A stretch of DNA of 64,000 bases from Microvirga brassicacearum (GCF_008757455.1 NZ_VCMV01000024.1:121031-185030), one strand, 5' to 3'. Positions 7,973-18,635 are shown, numbered from the stretch's first letter. Translations and numbers: made by a program. The notes: a model not told the origin generated them from the letters alone.

Positions 7973-10090
7973 ATGTCCTTGCGCCCATCCATTCTCGATC
8001 CGCTCTTCGCGCCCGCCAACACCTTGCCGGGGGTCGGGCCCAAGATCGCTCCCCTGCTGGACCGCCTGCTGGGCGAGCCGGGAAGGCCTGCGCGCGTGGC
8101 GGACCTGCTCTTCCACCTGCCCACGAGCGGGATTGCCCGCGAACTGAAGGGCTCCATTGCCGATGCGCCCGTGGGCGAACCGGTGACCCTCGCGGTGACG
8201 GTGACCGCCCATCGCCCGCCCCCACCGGGCCGTCGCGGGCCCTACAAGGTGCTGGTCGAAGACGAGACCGGGGACGTGACGCTCGCCTTTTTCAATGGCC
8301 ACAAGGCTCGGCTGGAAAAATTGCTGCCGCTGGGCGAACGCCGCTACGTCTCGGGCAAGATCGAGATGTGGGATGGAATGCGCCAGATGGTGCATCCGGA
8401 CCGGGTGCTCGACGAGCGCGGGCTTGCCACTCTTCCGGCCGTCGAGGCGATCTATGGCCTGACCGAGGGCCTGTCGTCGCGCATGGTCGGTCGCTACATG
8501 GGCGCTGCCCTCGAAAAGGTGCCGTCCCTTCCCGAATGGCAGGATTCAGCCTGGTTGCGGCGCAATGCCTCTCCGGCCTTCAACGAGGCCCTGGCGGCGT
8601 TGCATCGGCCAGACGACGCGAAGGCGCTGACCGACGAGATGCTGGCCCGCTCCGCGCCTCGACGCCGCCTCGCCTATGACGAGTTGCTGGCGTCGCAGCT
8701 CGCCCTCGCGCTGGTGCGAAGCCGGATGCGACGCCTTCCTGGCCGGGTAAATGCGGGCGACGGGAAGTTGGTGGAAAAGCTGCGAGAGCTTTTGCCGTTC
8801 GGCCTCACCGGCGCGCAGGAACAGGCCATCGAGGATATCCGGCGCGACCTCGTGTCCGACAAGAAGATGCTGCGCCTGCTCCAGGGCGATGTGGGCTCCG
8901 GCAAGACCGTCGTCGGCCTGCTCGCGATGGCGAGTGCGATTGAGGCGGGGCGGCAGGCGGCGCTGATGGCGCCGACGGAAATTCTGGCACGGCAGCATTT
9001 CGAGCGCATCGCACCGATGGCGCGCGACGCCGGGTTGTCGATTGCGCTCCTGACCGGCCGCGACAAGGGCGCCGAGCGACGGGCCGTGCTGGCGGGATTG
9101 AGCGATGGCTCGATCCAGATCGCGGTTGGAACGCACGCACTGTTTCAGGAAGGCGTCGCGTTTCACGATCTCGGCGTCGCGGTCGTCGACGAGCAGCATC
9201 GCTTCGGCGTCCATCAGCGTCTGGCGCTCGGCGCGAAGGGCGAGGCGGTCGACATCCTGGTGATGACCGCAACGCCGATTCCGCGCACATTGGCGCTGAC
9301 CTATTTCGGCGACATGGACGTGTCCGTGCTCGACGAGAAGCCCGCCGGCCGCAAACCCATCGCCACGAAACTGATTTCCATCGAGCGGCTCGATGAAGTC
9401 GTCGGCAGCATCGGACGCGCGATCCAGAATGGCGATCAGGTCTATTGGGTGTGCCCGCTCGTCGGCGAATCCGAATCCCTCGACCTCGCGGCCGCCGAGG
9501 AGCGCCACGAGCAATTGCAATCGATCTTCGGCGATTGCGTCGGCCTCGTTCACGGCAAGCTCGCTGGCCGGGACAAGGATGCGGCGATGGAGCGTTTCTC
9601 GGCGGGCGACACGAAAATCCTTGTATCGACAACCGTGATCGAAGTCGGCGTCGATGTGCCCAACGCGACCATCATGGTGATCGAGCACGCCGAGCGCTTC
9701 GGGTTGGCGCAGCTTCATCAGCTACGCGGCCGGATCGGGCGCGGCTCGCGCGCTTCGACCTGCTTGCTGCTCTACAAGGGGCCGCTGGGACAGACCGCTC
9801 AGGCGCGGCTCGAAATGATGCGCGAGACAGAGGACGGTTTCAGGATCGCCGAAGAGGATTTGCGTCTCCGGGGCGAAGGCGAAATGCTCGGCACGCGCCA
9901 ATCCGGCCTGCCCGGCTTCAAGCTAGCGCGGCTCGAATCAGACGGCGACCTGCTTGCGGCAGCAAGGGACGATGCGCGCCTTGTCGTGGAACGCGACCCC
10001 GACCTCACGAGCGAGCGCGGCGAGGCATTGCGCGTGCTGCTCTACCTTTTCGAGCGCGATGCCGCGATCAGGCTTTTGCGGGCGGGGTGA
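7973..10090 (+). CDS. recG: ATP-dependent DNA helicase RecG
   Basis: A 705-residue protein: N-terminal wedge/OB domain (LPGVGPKIAPLLDRLL), Walker A GDVGSGKTVVG (about residue 305), DEQH box VVDEQHRFGV (about 404), TATPIPRTLAL, then VGVDVPNATIMVIEHAERFG and QLHQLRGRIGRG. RecG reverses stalled forks and processes recombination intermediates. The ATG at 7973 is where conserved sequence begins; upstream in-frame sequence from 7880 is not conserved and overlaps the recG/sdhE divergent promoter region. Confidence 0.97.
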   Translation: MSLRPSILDPLFAPANTLPGVGPKIAPLLDRLLGEPGRPARVADLLFHLPTSGIARELKGSIADAPVGEPVTLAVTVTAHRPPPPGRRGPYKVLVEDETGDVTLAFFNGHKARLEKLLPLGERRYVSGKIEMWDGMRQMVHPDRVLDERGLATLPAVEAIYGLTEGLSSRMVGRYMGAALEKVPSLPEWQDSAWLRRNASPAFNEALAALHRPDDAKALTDEMLARSAPRRRLAYDELLASQLALALVRSRMRRLPGRVNAGDGKLVEKLRELLPFGLTGAQEQAIEDIRRDLVSDKKMLRLLQGDVGSGKTVVGLLAMASAIEAGRQAALMAPTEILARQHFERIAPMARDAGLSIALLTGRDKGAERRAVLAGLSDGSIQIAVGTHALFQEGVAFHDLGVAVVDEQHRFGVHQRLALGAKGEAVDILVMTATPIPRTLALTYFGDMDVSVLDEKPAGRKPIATKLISIERLDEVVGSIGRAIQNGDQVYWVCPLVGESESLDLAAAEERHEQLQSIFGDCVGLVHGKLAGRDKDAAMERFSAGDTKILVSTTVIEVGVDVPNATIMVIEHAERFGLAQLHQLRGRIGRGSRASTCLLLYKGPLGQTAQARLEMMRETEDGFRIAEEDLRLRGEGEMLGTRQSGLPGFKLARLESDGDLLAAARDDARLVVERDPDLTSERGEALRVLLYLFERDAAIRLLRAG

Positions 10091-10114
10091 GCCTCAAGTT
10101 TGAACGCCACTGGT

Positions 10115-10253
10115 GTCATTCCGGGGCGCGAAGCGAGCCCGGAACCCATACCCGGAGAGATGCCGGATAGAGTGCCGCCTGGATCGTCGCGTTTCACCCG
10201 CAGAGTCAGCGGTTATGGGTTCCGGGCTCTCGCTCCGCTCCCCCCGGAATGAC
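10115..10253. repeat. Palindromic intergenic repeat (REP-like)
   Basis: The left arm starts GTCATTCCGGGGCGCGAAGC (10115) and the right arm ends CCCCCCGGAATGAC (10253). The arms (about 38 nt each, including GGAACCCAT/ATGGGTTCC) are inverted around a loop of about 60 nt. It lies between the convergent recG and glmS ends, and may act as a terminator or mRNA-stabilising structure for both. A degenerate related arm appears after anmK (about 38452-38475). Confidence 0.8.
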
Positions 10254-10274
10254 GGGAAACCCGTCAGGCGTTGC

Positions 10275-12101
10275 CTATTCCACCGTGACCGACTTTGCCA
10301 GGTTGCGCGGCTGGTCCACGTCCTTGCCCATGAAAACGGCGGTGTGATAGGCGAGCAACTGGACCGGCACCGCGTGGACGATCGGCGCCACGATCGGGTG
10401 TGCGGATGGCATCACGATCGTCGCCATGGTGTCGAGATCGGTCTCCAGCGCGCCTTTCTCGTCGGTGATCAGAATGATGCGGCCGCCGCGCGCAGCGACT
10501 TCCTGCATGTTCGAAACCGTCTTCTCGAAAAGCGCGTCGTGCGGCGCAATCACGATCACCGGCATGGTCTCGTCGATCAGCGCGATCGGGCCGTGCTTGA
10601 GTTCGCCGGCCGCATACCCTTCGGCGTGGATGTATGAGATTTCCTTGAGCTTCAACGCGCCTTCGAGCGCCAGCGGATAGGAGGTGCCGCGGCCGAGATA
10701 GAGAACATCCTTTGCCTTCGACAGCTCGCGCGCCAGCATCTCCACCTGGTGCTCGCGCTTGATGGCCTCGCTCATGAGCCCCGGCACGCCGATCAGCGCA
10801 TCCACAAGCTCCTTCTCGTCCGCGGCGCTGAGCGTCCCGCGTGCGCGTCCCGCCGCGATGGCGAGACACAGGAGCACCGTGAGCTGGCACGTGAAGGCCT
10901 TGGTGGAGGCAACGCCGATTTCCACGCCCGCCAGCGTCGCGGCAACCACGTCGCTCTCGCGCGCCATCGTGGAGGTCGCCACGTTGACCACCGACAGAAT
11001 GTGCTGCTTTTCAGCACTCGCATAACGGAGGGAAGCCAACGTGTCGGCGGTCTCTCCCGATTGCGAGACGAACAACGCAAGACTACCCGGCTCGAGCGGC
11101 GCTTCCCGGTAGCGAAATTCCGACGCCACATCGATCTCGACGGGGATGCGGGCCAGCCGCTCAAACCAGTATTTCGACACCAGCCCGGCAAGATAGGCGG
11201 TGCCGCAGGCAGAAATCGACACGCGCTTCAAATTCTTGAAGTCGAACGGCAAATCGAAAGGAATTTCAACGCGTCCGGCGGTGAAGTTGACATAATGCGC
11301 GAGCGTCCGGCCGACCACTTCCGGCTGCTCGTGGATCTCTTTCGCCATGAAATGGCGGTGGTTGCCCTTGTCGGCGAGGAAGGACCCGGTTGCGATCTTG
11401 TGGCGGGTCCGCTGCACCATCTGGCCGTCTTCATCGCGGATATCGACACCCCGGCGCGTCAGGATCGCCCAGTCGCCGTCATCGAGATACGCCACTTCAT
11501 CCGTAAAGGGCGCGAGTGCCAGCGCATCGGAGCCGAGGTAGTTCTCGCCATGCCCGTAGCCGATCGCCAAGGGCGCACCGTGGCGCGCGCCGATCATGAG
11601 ATCGTCCTCGCCGGTGAAAATAAAGCCCAACGCGAACGCACCCCTGAGCCGCGGCAAGGTGATGGCCACGGCCTCGATCGGTCCCCGGCCCTGATGCATC
11701 TCCCAGGTGACGAGTTGAGCCACCACTTCCGTGTCGGTTTCCGTCTGGAACCGCACGCCCTTCGACTCGAGCCCGGTCTTCAGCTCGCGAAAATTCTCGA
11801 TGATGCCGTTATGAACGACGGCGAGTTTGTCGGTGGCATGGGGATGCGCGTTGGTTTCGTTGGGCTTGCCGTGCGTCGCCCAGCGCGTGTGGCCGATCCC
11901 GATCAGGCCCGGAAGCGGCGCGCTCTCCAGTTTCGCCTCGAGGTTGCGCAATTTGCCCTCGGCCCTGCGGCGATCGAGCTTGCCGTCCTGCAGCGTCGCG
12001 ACCCCGGCCGAATCGTAGCCCCGGTACTCGAGCCGTTTCAGCGCCTCGACAATCTGTGGAGCCACGGGCTCGGTGCCGACGATTCCAACGATTCCACACA
12101 T
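10275..12101 (-). CDS. glmS: Glutamine--fructose-6-phosphate aminotransferase (isomerizing)
   Basis: A 608-residue protein. It begins MCGIVGIVG with the catalytic Cys2 of the class II glutaminase domain, followed by HTRWATHGKPNETNAHPH. Two SIS domains carry the fructose-6-phosphate isomerase activity (SACGTAYLAGL, SQSGETADTLASL), and it ends PRNLAKSVTVE as GlmS proteins do. It makes glucosamine-6-phosphate for peptidoglycan and lipopolysaccharide. It lies 120 nt downstream of glmU on the same strand, the two key UDP-GlcNAc genes together. Confidence 0.98.
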   Translation of the reverse strand: MCGIVGIVGTEPVAPQIVEALKRLEYRGYDSAGVATLQDGKLDRRRAEGKLRNLEAKLESAPLPGLIGIGHTRWATHGKPNETNAHPHATDKLAVVHNGIIENFRELKTGLESKGVRFQTETDTEVVAQLVTWEMHQGRGPIEAVAITLPRLRGAFALGFIFTGEDDLMIGARHGAPLAIGYGHGENYLGSDALALAPFTDEVAYLDDGDWAILTRRGVDIRDEDGQMVQRTRHKIATGSFLADKGNHRHFMAKEIHEQPEVVGRTLAHYVNFTAGRVEIPFDLPFDFKNLKRVSISACGTAYLAGLVSKYWFERLARIPVEIDVASEFRYREAPLEPGSLALFVSQSGETADTLASLRYASAEKQHILSVVNVATSTMARESDVVAATLAGVEIGVASTKAFTCQLTVLLCLAIAAGRARGTLSAADEKELVDALIGVPGLMSEAIKREHQVEMLARELSKAKDVLYLGRGTSYPLALEGALKLKEISYIHAEGYAAGELKHGPIALIDETMPVIVIAPHDALFEKTVSNMQEVAARGGRIILITDEKGALETDLDTMATIVMPSAHPIVAPIVHAVPVQLLAYHTAVFMGKDVDQPRNLAKSVTVE

Positions 12102-12221
12102 GATCGAGGCGTCTTTCTGGCGCGAAGCTGCCGTTTGAAGGTTATCTCGCTGCTAAAGAGCGAGCCACGTCATCTCAAATCAACTTGCGCTACCGATTGT
12201 GACACGGCGCCTGCGCGAAGG

Positions 12222-13595
12222 TCATTTCTTTTTGGCCGCGAGTCCCGCCTTGCGAAAGGCCGTCGCCCAGCCTTCCTTGACCACCTGGCGGCCCCGGCCG
12301 AGGGCGAGCGCCCCACCCGGCACGTCGTCGGTGATCACCGAGCCGGACCCGATGAACGCCCCCTCCCCGATGTTGAGAGGTGCGACGAGCGACGAGTTCG
12401 AGCCGATGAAAGCGCCCTGGCCGATTTCCGTGCGATATTTGCCGAAGCCGTCGTAATTGCACGTGATGGTGCCGGCGCCGATATTCACGTCCGCGCCGAT
12501 GCTCGCATCGCCCAGATAGGTCAAGTGGCCGACCTTGGCGCCGGTCCCGAGGACCGCGTTCTTGGTTTCGACGAAGTTCCCGACCTTTGCCCTCTCGCCG
12601 ACCGACGTGCCGGGCCGCAATCGTGCAAACGGGCCGATCGTGGCGCGGGTTGCGATATGCGCGCCTTCGAGATGGCTGAAGCTGTGAATCACCGCGCCGG
12701 GTTCGACCACGACGCCCGGCCCGAAGACCACATGGGGCTCGACGATCACATCGCGGCCCAATTGAGTGTCATGGCTCAAGAAGACCGTCTCGGGCGCGAC
12801 CAGCGTCACGCCCGAAAGCATCGCAGCCTTGCGCAGCCGCTCCTGGAGCATCCGCTCGGCGTCGGCGAGTTGCGCCCGATCATTCACCCCGTGCACCTCC
12901 GCTTCCGGCACGACCACCACCGCAGCATGGTGGCCGGTTTGCCGGGCGAGCGCGACGGCATCGGTCAGGTAATACTCGCCCTTGGCATTGGTGTTGCCGA
13001 TCTTCTCGAGGATCGAGAGCGCCACATCGCCCCGCAGCGCCATCAAGCCGCCATTGCACAACGTGATGGTCCGTTCGGCCTCGCTCGCATCCCTGTGCTC
13101 GCGAATGTCGAGCAATTCATCGCCCGACATGATGAGCCGACCGTATCCGGCGGGATCGCGCGCCTCGAATCCGAGCGAGACGACCGCCGCCCCGCGGCCG
13201 AGGGGCCCGCGCAGTTTGGCCAGGGTTTCGGCGCTCACCAGCGGCGTGTCCGCGTAGACCACGATCACATCGTCGTCCTTGTGCGCCAGCGCCTCGCGGG
13301 CGCTGAGGACGGCGTGACCCGTCCCGAGCCGGTTCTCCTGAATGAAGATTTCAGCCGCCGCGTGCTTTGCTGCCTCTTTCGCCACGCTCTCGCTGTTCGG
13401 ACCGACGACGACGGCGATGCGTGTCGCTCCCGCCGACCTCACCGTGTCGAGCACGTGACCGAGCATCGAGCGATTGGCGATCTCATGAAGAACCTTCGGC
13501 CTGTCCGACCGCATCCGCGTACCCTCGCCGGCCGCGAGGACAATGGCCAAGCAGGTGCGGGAAGAGGTTTGGGCTGAAGCGTCAGATGTCGTCAT
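12222..13595 (-). CDS. glmU: Bifunctional UDP-GlcNAc pyrophosphorylase / glucosamine-1-phosphate N-acetyltransferase
   Basis: A 457-residue protein. The N-terminal nucleotidyltransferase has [20 protein letters not shown] and VVYADTPLV; the C-terminal left-handed beta-helix carries hexapeptide repeats ([40 protein letters not shown]) with the NYDG active-site segment. It converts GlcN-1-P to UDP-GlcNAc in two steps. Transcribed toward glmS; divergent from mdoG. Confidence 0.98.
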   Translation of the reverse strand: MTTSDASAQTSSRTCLAIVLAAGEGTRMRSDRPKVLHEIANRSMLGHVLDTVRSAGATRIAVVVGPNSESVAKEAAKHAAAEIFIQENRLGTGHAVLSAREALAHKDDDVIVVYADTPLVSAETLAKLRGPLGRGAAVVSLGFEARDPAGYGRLIMSGDELLDIREHRDASEAERTITLCNGGLMALRGDVALSILEKIGNTNAKGEYYLTDAVALARQTGHHAAVVVVPEAEVHGVNDRAQLADAERMLQERLRKAAMLSGVTLVAPETVFLSHDTQLGRDVIVEPHVVFGPGVVVEPGAVIHSFSHLEGAHIATRATIGPFARLRPGTSVGERAKVGNFVETKNAVLGTGAKVGHLTYLGDASIGADVNIGAGTITCNYDGFGKYRTEIGQGAFIGSNSSLVAPLNIGEGAFIGSGSVITDDVPGGALALGRGRQVVKEGWATAFRKAGLAAKKK

Positions 13596-13774
13596 AAGGT
13601 ATCGTTCTCACCAAAATTCTATGGGAGCTAGCCCATAAACGGCGCCATGGGCAACGTCTCGCCCCCAAATTGCCAGGATCCCTCACCAACTCGTTTACAT
13701 CACACCCGTCTTTGCTGATATGTACGGGCCTTCCATCTGGGCTGTATGGCCTCCGTTCGGACAAGAGTATCACC

Positions 13775-15346
13775 GTGCCGGTATTGCCTGGGGGTCCGTC
13801 CCCTTTCCATCTTCGCCGGCGTGACGTGCTGGCTTATCTCGGCGCGAGCGTCGCAGGGGTCGCTTACGCGTCGAGCGCCGGAGCGCAAACGCCGCCAGCG
13901 ATTATCCAGACCACATTGGGCGAGGGTCAGCGTTTCGACCCCGCGACCGTCATGAATCTTGCGCGGCAACTATCCCGCAAGGCTTACGTTCCACCGCCGA
14001 ACGACCTTCCCGATGTGTTCTCGAACCTGAACTACGATCAGTACGTCGCGATCAAGTCGCAGCGTCAACCGATCTGGAACGCCGATGGGCGCGGGATTGC
14101 CGTCGAGCCGCTCCATCGCGGGTTCGTCTTCAGCAACGCCATCGATCTTTTCCTGGTCGAGGACGGCGTCGTGCGTCGGGTGACCTACGATCCCGCGCAA
14201 TTTGATTACGGACGCCTCGCTCTCCCGGCGAATCTCGGCGATGTGGGGTTTTCAGGCTTTCGGCTCGTGGCGAATTCCGGCGACGGAAAGCCCTTCGATT
14301 TCGCCATCATCCAGGGCGCAACCTTCTTCCGAGCCATCGCTCGTGGGCAGAATTTCGGCGCTATCGCCCGAGCGCTGACGCTGAAGCCCGCCGATCCGAA
14401 GGGCGAGGAATTCCCGGTTTTCCGCGCGTTCTGGCTCGAGCGTCCGGCAATCGGCAGCAACAGCATTACGGTCCATGGCGTGCTTGATTCCGAATCGACC
14501 AGCGGCGCGATTCGGATGACCTTCCGTCCCGGCGACATGACGATCGTCGATGTCGAGACGACCCTCTTTCCGCGCGTCACCATCGATCATGTAGGCCTCG
14601 GCGGCATCGCCTCGACCTACTTCTACGGTCCGAACGACCGCTCGAACGTCGATGACATCCGCCCGTCCGTCTACGAATCGTCCGGGCTGCAGATGCTGAA
14701 CGGAAAAGGCGAATGGCTATGGCGGCCGCTGCAGAACCCCAACACGCTGCAGATCTCGGCCTTCGTCGATCAGGCGCCCAAGGGCTTCGGCCTGTTGCAG
14801 CGCGATCGCTCGTTCGAAGTCTTTCAGGATGACGACCAGCGATTCGACCGCCGCCCGAGCCTTTGGATCGAACCGCTCGGAGAGTGGGATCAGGGCAGCG
14901 TGCAGCTTCTCGAAATTCCCACCGATGCCGAGATCAACGACAACATTCTCACCTATTGGAGACCCAAGGCGCCGATGACAGCCGGCTCCGAGGTGCCGTT
15001 CGCCTATCGCCAATACTGGTGTTGGACGCCACCCGAGCGCCCGCCGCTCGCCACCGTCGTGACGACGCGGGTCGGTCGCGGCTCCGTTGGCCGCCGTCGC
15101 CGCTTCGCCGTTGAGTTTTCGACGGAGGCGCTGGGTGAAAATCCGCCGCAGGACGTTAAGTCAGTGCTGACGGTGGGACCCGGCAGTTTTCATAATCTCA
15201 GGCTGTGGTCCTATCCCGAGCGGAAAGCGGTACGCGTCGGATTCGAACTTGACCCCGGCAACGAAAACGCGTGTGAGATGAGGCTCATCCTCGAAGCAGG
15301 CGGAAAACCGATTAGCGAGACATGGCTTTATCGTTGGACACCGTGA
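13775..15346 (+). CDS. mdoG: Periplasmic glucan biosynthesis protein (OpgG/OpgD family)
   Basis: About 523 residues. An N-terminal twin-arginine signal (LRRRDVLAYLGASVAGVAYA, cleavage near GAQ) precedes the MdoG domain (FDPATVMNLARQLSRKAY, YDQYVAIKSQ, HGVLDSESTSGAIRMTFRPG). The Tat signal resembles OpgD more than Sec-exported OpgG. It acts on osmoregulated periplasmic glucan made by MdoH. No ATG precedes the signal peptide in frame; GTG at 13775 is my choice, with TTG at 13670 as the longer option. It overlaps mdoH by 25 nt, so the two are translationally coupled. Confidence 0.9.
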   Translation: MPVLPGGPSPFHLRRRDVLAYLGASVAGVAYASSAGAQTPPAIIQTTLGEGQRFDPATVMNLARQLSRKAYVPPPNDLPDVFSNLNYDQYVAIKSQRQPIWNADGRGIAVEPLHRGFVFSNAIDLFLVEDGVVRRVTYDPAQFDYGRLALPANLGDVGFSGFRLVANSGDGKPFDFAIIQGATFFRAIARGQNFGAIARALTLKPADPKGEEFPVFRAFWLERPAIGSNSITVHGVLDSESTSGAIRMTFRPGDMTIVDVETTLFPRVTIDHVGLGGIASTYFYGPNDRSNVDDIRPSVYESSGLQMLNGKGEWLWRPLQNPNTLQISAFVDQAPKGFGLLQRDRSFEVFQDDDQRFDRRPSLWIEPLGEWDQGSVQLLEIPTDAEINDNILTYWRPKAPMTAGSEVPFAYRQYWCWTPPERPPLATVVTTRVGRGSVGRRRRFAVEFSTEALGENPPQDVKSVLTVGPGSFHNLRLWSYPERKAVRVGFELDPGNENACEMRLILEAGGKPISETWLYRWTP

Positions 15347-17511
15347 GTCCCGAAACCAATCCGGCCCTTCAGCGGCCTGCTGCCGCCATGCCCCCGGAAA
15401 GCCGGCTCGAGATGCCCACGCAATCTCTTCGGCGCTGGTCGGCATCGCAGGAACGCAAGCCCGTTGTCGATCGCTCGAGGTTGCACACTCGGCTTGCGCG
15501 CCTGTTCGTCTTCGGCGGCGGTTTGCTGCTGACGGCTTTCGGCACGTACGAGATGTACCAGGTCGTGTCGGTCAGCCGCACCACGGTCCTGCAGTGGGTG
15601 TTGGTCGGGCTTTTCACCGTCAATTTCTCCTGGATCGCAGTCGCGTTCACCAGTGCGCTTCTCGGTTTTTTCGCGCTTCTGTTTGGCCGCAAGGCGCCCG
15701 AAGGGCTTCCCGCCAGCCTGTCGCACCGCACCGCCGTGGTGATGCCCGTCTATAACGAGCAGACCTCACGAACTTACGCAGCGCTCGAGGCGATCTACGA
15801 ATCCGTCGAGGCGACGGGCCTCGGTTCGCATTTCGACTACTTCATCCTGTCGGACACGACCGATCCCGATGCCTGGATTGCCGAGGAGCGCGCCTTTCTC
15901 GCATTGCGCGATCGGCTTGGGCCCGACGCGCGATTTTATTACAGGCATCGCGAAAAGAATCATCACCGCAAGGCGGGCAATATTGCCGATTTCGTGAAGC
16001 GGTGGGGCGGACATTACGAGCATATGCTCGTCCTCGACGCCGACAGCCTCATGACCGGCGAATGCATCGTGCGTCTTGCGGCCGCCATGGAGGCGGACCC
16101 GGATGCGGGCATCATCCAGTCGCTTCCGCTGATCATCAACCGCAACACGCTTTTCGCCCGGTTGCAGCAATTCGCCGCCCGCGTGACCGGTCCCGTGATC
16201 GCAACCGGACTTTCGGTCTGGATGGGTCGCGACGGCAATTACTGGGGCCATAACGCGATCATCCGCACCGCGGCGTTCGCTGCCCAGGGCGGGCTGCCGG
16301 ATCTCAAGGGCAAGCCGCCGCTCGGCGGCCACATCCTCAGTCACGATTTCGTCGAGGCGGCCCTGCTGCGCCGCGCCGGCTGGGACGTCTACATGCTGCC
16401 CGATCTCGGCGGCTCCTATGAGGAAAGCCCGCCCTCGTTGATCGATCTTTCGGCGCGCGACCGGCGCTGGTGCCAGGGCAACCTGCAGCACACCCGGGTG
16501 ATCGGCGCCAAGGGACTGAAACTGCCGACCCGGCAGCATTTCGCCACCGGCATCATGTCGTATCTCGCCTCCCCGTTCTGGCTCTTCCAGCTGATCGTCG
16601 GTATCGCGCTGGTCTTGCAGACGACCTATATCCGGCCGGAATATTTCGCCCGGGACTTCCGGCTCTATCCCGTCTGGCCGCGCTTCGATCCTGAGCGAGC
16701 CCTGACGCTGTTTGCCATCACCATGGGGATCCTGATCGCGCCGAAGGTCTTCGGCCTGATGCTGATGCTGGTGCGCGGGCGCGACCGGCGGGCCTCGGGC
16801 GGATCGATCCGGCTCATCGTTTCCGCCGTCATCGAGATTGTGCTTTCGGCGCTGCTTGCACCCATTCTGATGCTGATCCAATCCGGTTCGGTGTTCCAGA
16901 TCATGCTGGGCCGCGATACCGGCTGGCAGCCGCAACGGCGCGACGACGGCTCGATCCCGTTCCGGGACATCGTGCGCCGGCACCGCTCGCACACGGTGCT
17001 CGGCTTGCTCGCGGGCATCTCCGCGTTCCTGATCGCCACTTCGTTGTTCCTCTGGATGTCGCCGACCATTCTCGGCCTTCTGCTGGCGATTCCGCTCTCC
17101 TGGCTCAGCGGCCAATTGGGTGCCGGGCTGGCGCTGAAGCGGCTGGGCCTCCTGAGGACGCCGGAGGAATTCGAACCGCCGCCTATCGCCACGCGGGCGA
17201 ACGCCCTGCAGGCGCGAAACGCGAGCTTCGATTTTGACGACAGGGACGGCCTCGCAGCGCTCTATGCCGACCCGGTTCTTCGCACCCGCCACGCCGATAT
17301 GCTGCCACCCGCCACGGCCCGCAGGCGCGGCGAGATCGACACCGAACGCGCACTGGCGGAGGCCAAGCTCAGCGATGCCGAGACCGTCGATGACGCGCTG
17401 GTCTGGTTGAAGCCGAAGGAGCGCATGGTGGTGATGCGCGACGCGGCGATGCTCGAACGGCTGGTCCAGTTGAAGCAGGCCGGTGCCGAGGTGGCGAAGG
17501 CGGCGGAATAG
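15322..17511 (+). CDS. mdoH: Glucan biosynthesis glucosyltransferase H
   Basis: A 729-residue inner-membrane GT2 enzyme. Two N-terminal membrane helices precede the catalytic domain with TAVVMPVYNEQ, the DAD motif (LVLDADSLMTG, about residue 237) and the acceptor-site motif RDRRWCQGN (QxxRW-like). Multiple C-terminal helices follow. It polymerises UDP-glucose into the periplasmic glucan backbone and exports it. Second gene of mdoGH; a palindromic repeat follows its stop. Confidence 0.96.
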   Translation: MALSLDTVSPETNPALQRPAAAMPPESRLEMPTQSLRRWSASQERKPVVDRSRLHTRLARLFVFGGGLLLTAFGTYEMYQVVSVSRTTVLQWVLVGLFTVNFSWIAVAFTSALLGFFALLFGRKAPEGLPASLSHRTAVVMPVYNEQTSRTYAALEAIYESVEATGLGSHFDYFILSDTTDPDAWIAEERAFLALRDRLGPDARFYYRHREKNHHRKAGNIADFVKRWGGHYEHMLVLDADSLMTGECIVRLAAAMEADPDAGIIQSLPLIINRNTLFARLQQFAARVTGPVIATGLSVWMGRDGNYWGHNAIIRTAAFAAQGGLPDLKGKPPLGGHILSHDFVEAALLRRAGWDVYMLPDLGGSYEESPPSLIDLSARDRRWCQGNLQHTRVIGAKGLKLPTRQHFATGIMSYLASPFWLFQLIVGIALVLQTTYIRPEYFARDFRLYPVWPRFDPERALTLFAITMGILIAPKVFGLMLMLVRGRDRRASGGSIRLIVSAVIEIVLSALLAPILMLIQSGSVFQIMLGRDTGWQPQRRDDGSIPFRDIVRRHRSHTVLGLLAGISAFLIATSLFLWMSPTILGLLLAIPLSWLSGQLGAGLALKRLGLLRTPEEFEPPPIATRANALQARNASFDFDDRDGLAALYADPVLRTRHADMLPPATARRRGEIDTERALAEAKLSDAETVDDALVWLKPKERMVVMRDAAMLERLVQLKQAGAEVAKAAE

Positions 17512-17592
17512 CTGCGGCGGATGCATCTGAGACTCTGGCCGCAATTGTCTGTCCGACCGTTGCGACGCGGGAGATCAGGCGGAACCCCATAG

Positions 17593-17696
17593 CCTCATGC
17601 TGAGGAAGGCCGAAGGCCTGTCTCGAAGCACGAGGCGCTTCCAGAGACCACTGGAGGATCCTTCGAGACGCCGCTTTGCGGCTCCTCAGGATGAGG
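17593..17696. repeat. Palindromic intergenic repeat (CCTCATGCTGAGG type)
   Basis: CCTCATGCTGAGG at 17593 is matched in inverted orientation by CCTCAGGATGAGG ending at 17696, with inner complementary blocks (CTGTCTCGAAGCACGAGG against CTTCGAGACGCC). It lies between the convergent mdoH and LysR ends. This is a repeat type widespread in Hyphomicrobiales genomes and may serve as a transcription terminator here. Confidence 0.8.
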
Positions 17697-17738
17697 CGGA
17701 GACACACCGAGTCGACACGATCAATCTCCGACAGTCTC

Positions 17739-18635
17739 TCAGGCCGAGCGTTGCGCATCATCCTGCGTTTCACGCTCGAGCCACTCCCGAAAGGCCGCGA
17801 TCTTGGCGATGCGTTTGCGCGCCTTCGGATAGACCAGCCAATAGGAATGGGCCGAACGCACCGTCAGGCTGAAAGGCTGGATCAGCCGGCCAGCGGCGAG
17901 GTCGTCCTTGAAAAACAAGGGATGCACCATGGCGGCGCCCTGCCCGGCGATCGCGGCCATTCCCTCCAGATGCTGGTTGCCGGGAGAATGGTCGGTGCGG
18001 CCCGACAGGTCGACCTCACCCACCCCCGCGGCCGCGAACCATTGTTTCCACCAGATGTCGCTCGGGGCGATGAGGGGAAACTGGAGCAGGTCCGCGGGTT
18101 CCCGCAATTCATGTCGTTCCGCGAGGGCCGGACTCAACACCGGGGTGAAATCCACTGAGAGAAGCGGATGCTCCGTGAGGCCGGGCCAACCACCGCGACC
18201 GCTCCGGATTGCCGCGTCGAAATCCTCCTTGGTGAAATCGATGATATTCGGCGAAACGTCGATCTTGAGGGCGATATCGGGGTGGAGAGCCTGGAAGCGG
18301 CCCAGCCGTGGAATGAGCCAGTTCGACGCGAAGGTGCTGAGCGTCGAGAGCGAGATGACCGTCTGCGCACTCTCCTCCACCGCCGCAAAGGCCACCCGCA
18401 ACCCCTCGAAGGCTTCGGTGATCGCCGGCGCGAGCTCGCGTCCCTTCTCGGTCAGTTCCACATGGCGCGGAAGGCGCCGGAAGAGCGGCGTGCCGATCCG
18501 GTCTTCGAGCAGCTTGATTTGATAGCTCACCGCCGCCTGCGTCATGCCGAGTTCGGCGGCCGCGCGGGTGAAACTCTGGTGGCGCGCCGCCGCCTCGAAG
18601 ACCCGGACGGCGCTCATGGGTGGAAGCTTGAACAT
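17739..18635 (-). CDS. LysR-family transcriptional regulator (GcvA-like)
   Basis: A 298-residue protein. The N-terminal winged HTH (MSAVRVFEAAARHQSFTRAA, GMTQAAVSYQIKLLEDRIG) resembles GcvA/AmpR-type regulators, which share the PLFRRLPRHVELTEKG continuation. A substrate-binding-fold effector domain follows. The target is not evident. It is divergent from the small DUF1127 gene with a 126-nt gap, so that gene is one candidate target, but this is inference. Confidence 0.9.
   Translation of the reverse strand: MFKLPPMSAVRVFEAAARHQSFTRAAAELGMTQAAVSYQIKLLEDRIGTPLFRRLPRHVELTEKGRELAPAITEAFEGLRVAFAAVEESAQTVISLSTLSTFASNWLIPRLGRFQALHPDIALKIDVSPNIIDFTKEDFDAAIRSGRGGWPGLTEHPLLSVDFTPVLSPALAERHELREPADLLQFPLIAPSDIWWKQWFAAAGVGEVDLSGRTDHSPGNQHLEGMAAIAGQGAAMVHPLFFKDDLAAGRLIQPFSLTVRSAHSYWLVYPKARKRIAKIAAFREWLERETQDDAQRSA

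Noticed and set aside
10749..13577. Open frame of over 900 codons on the plus strand across glmS and glmU
   Set aside because: Antisense shadow of two unmistakable genes; the composition is unlike any protein family.
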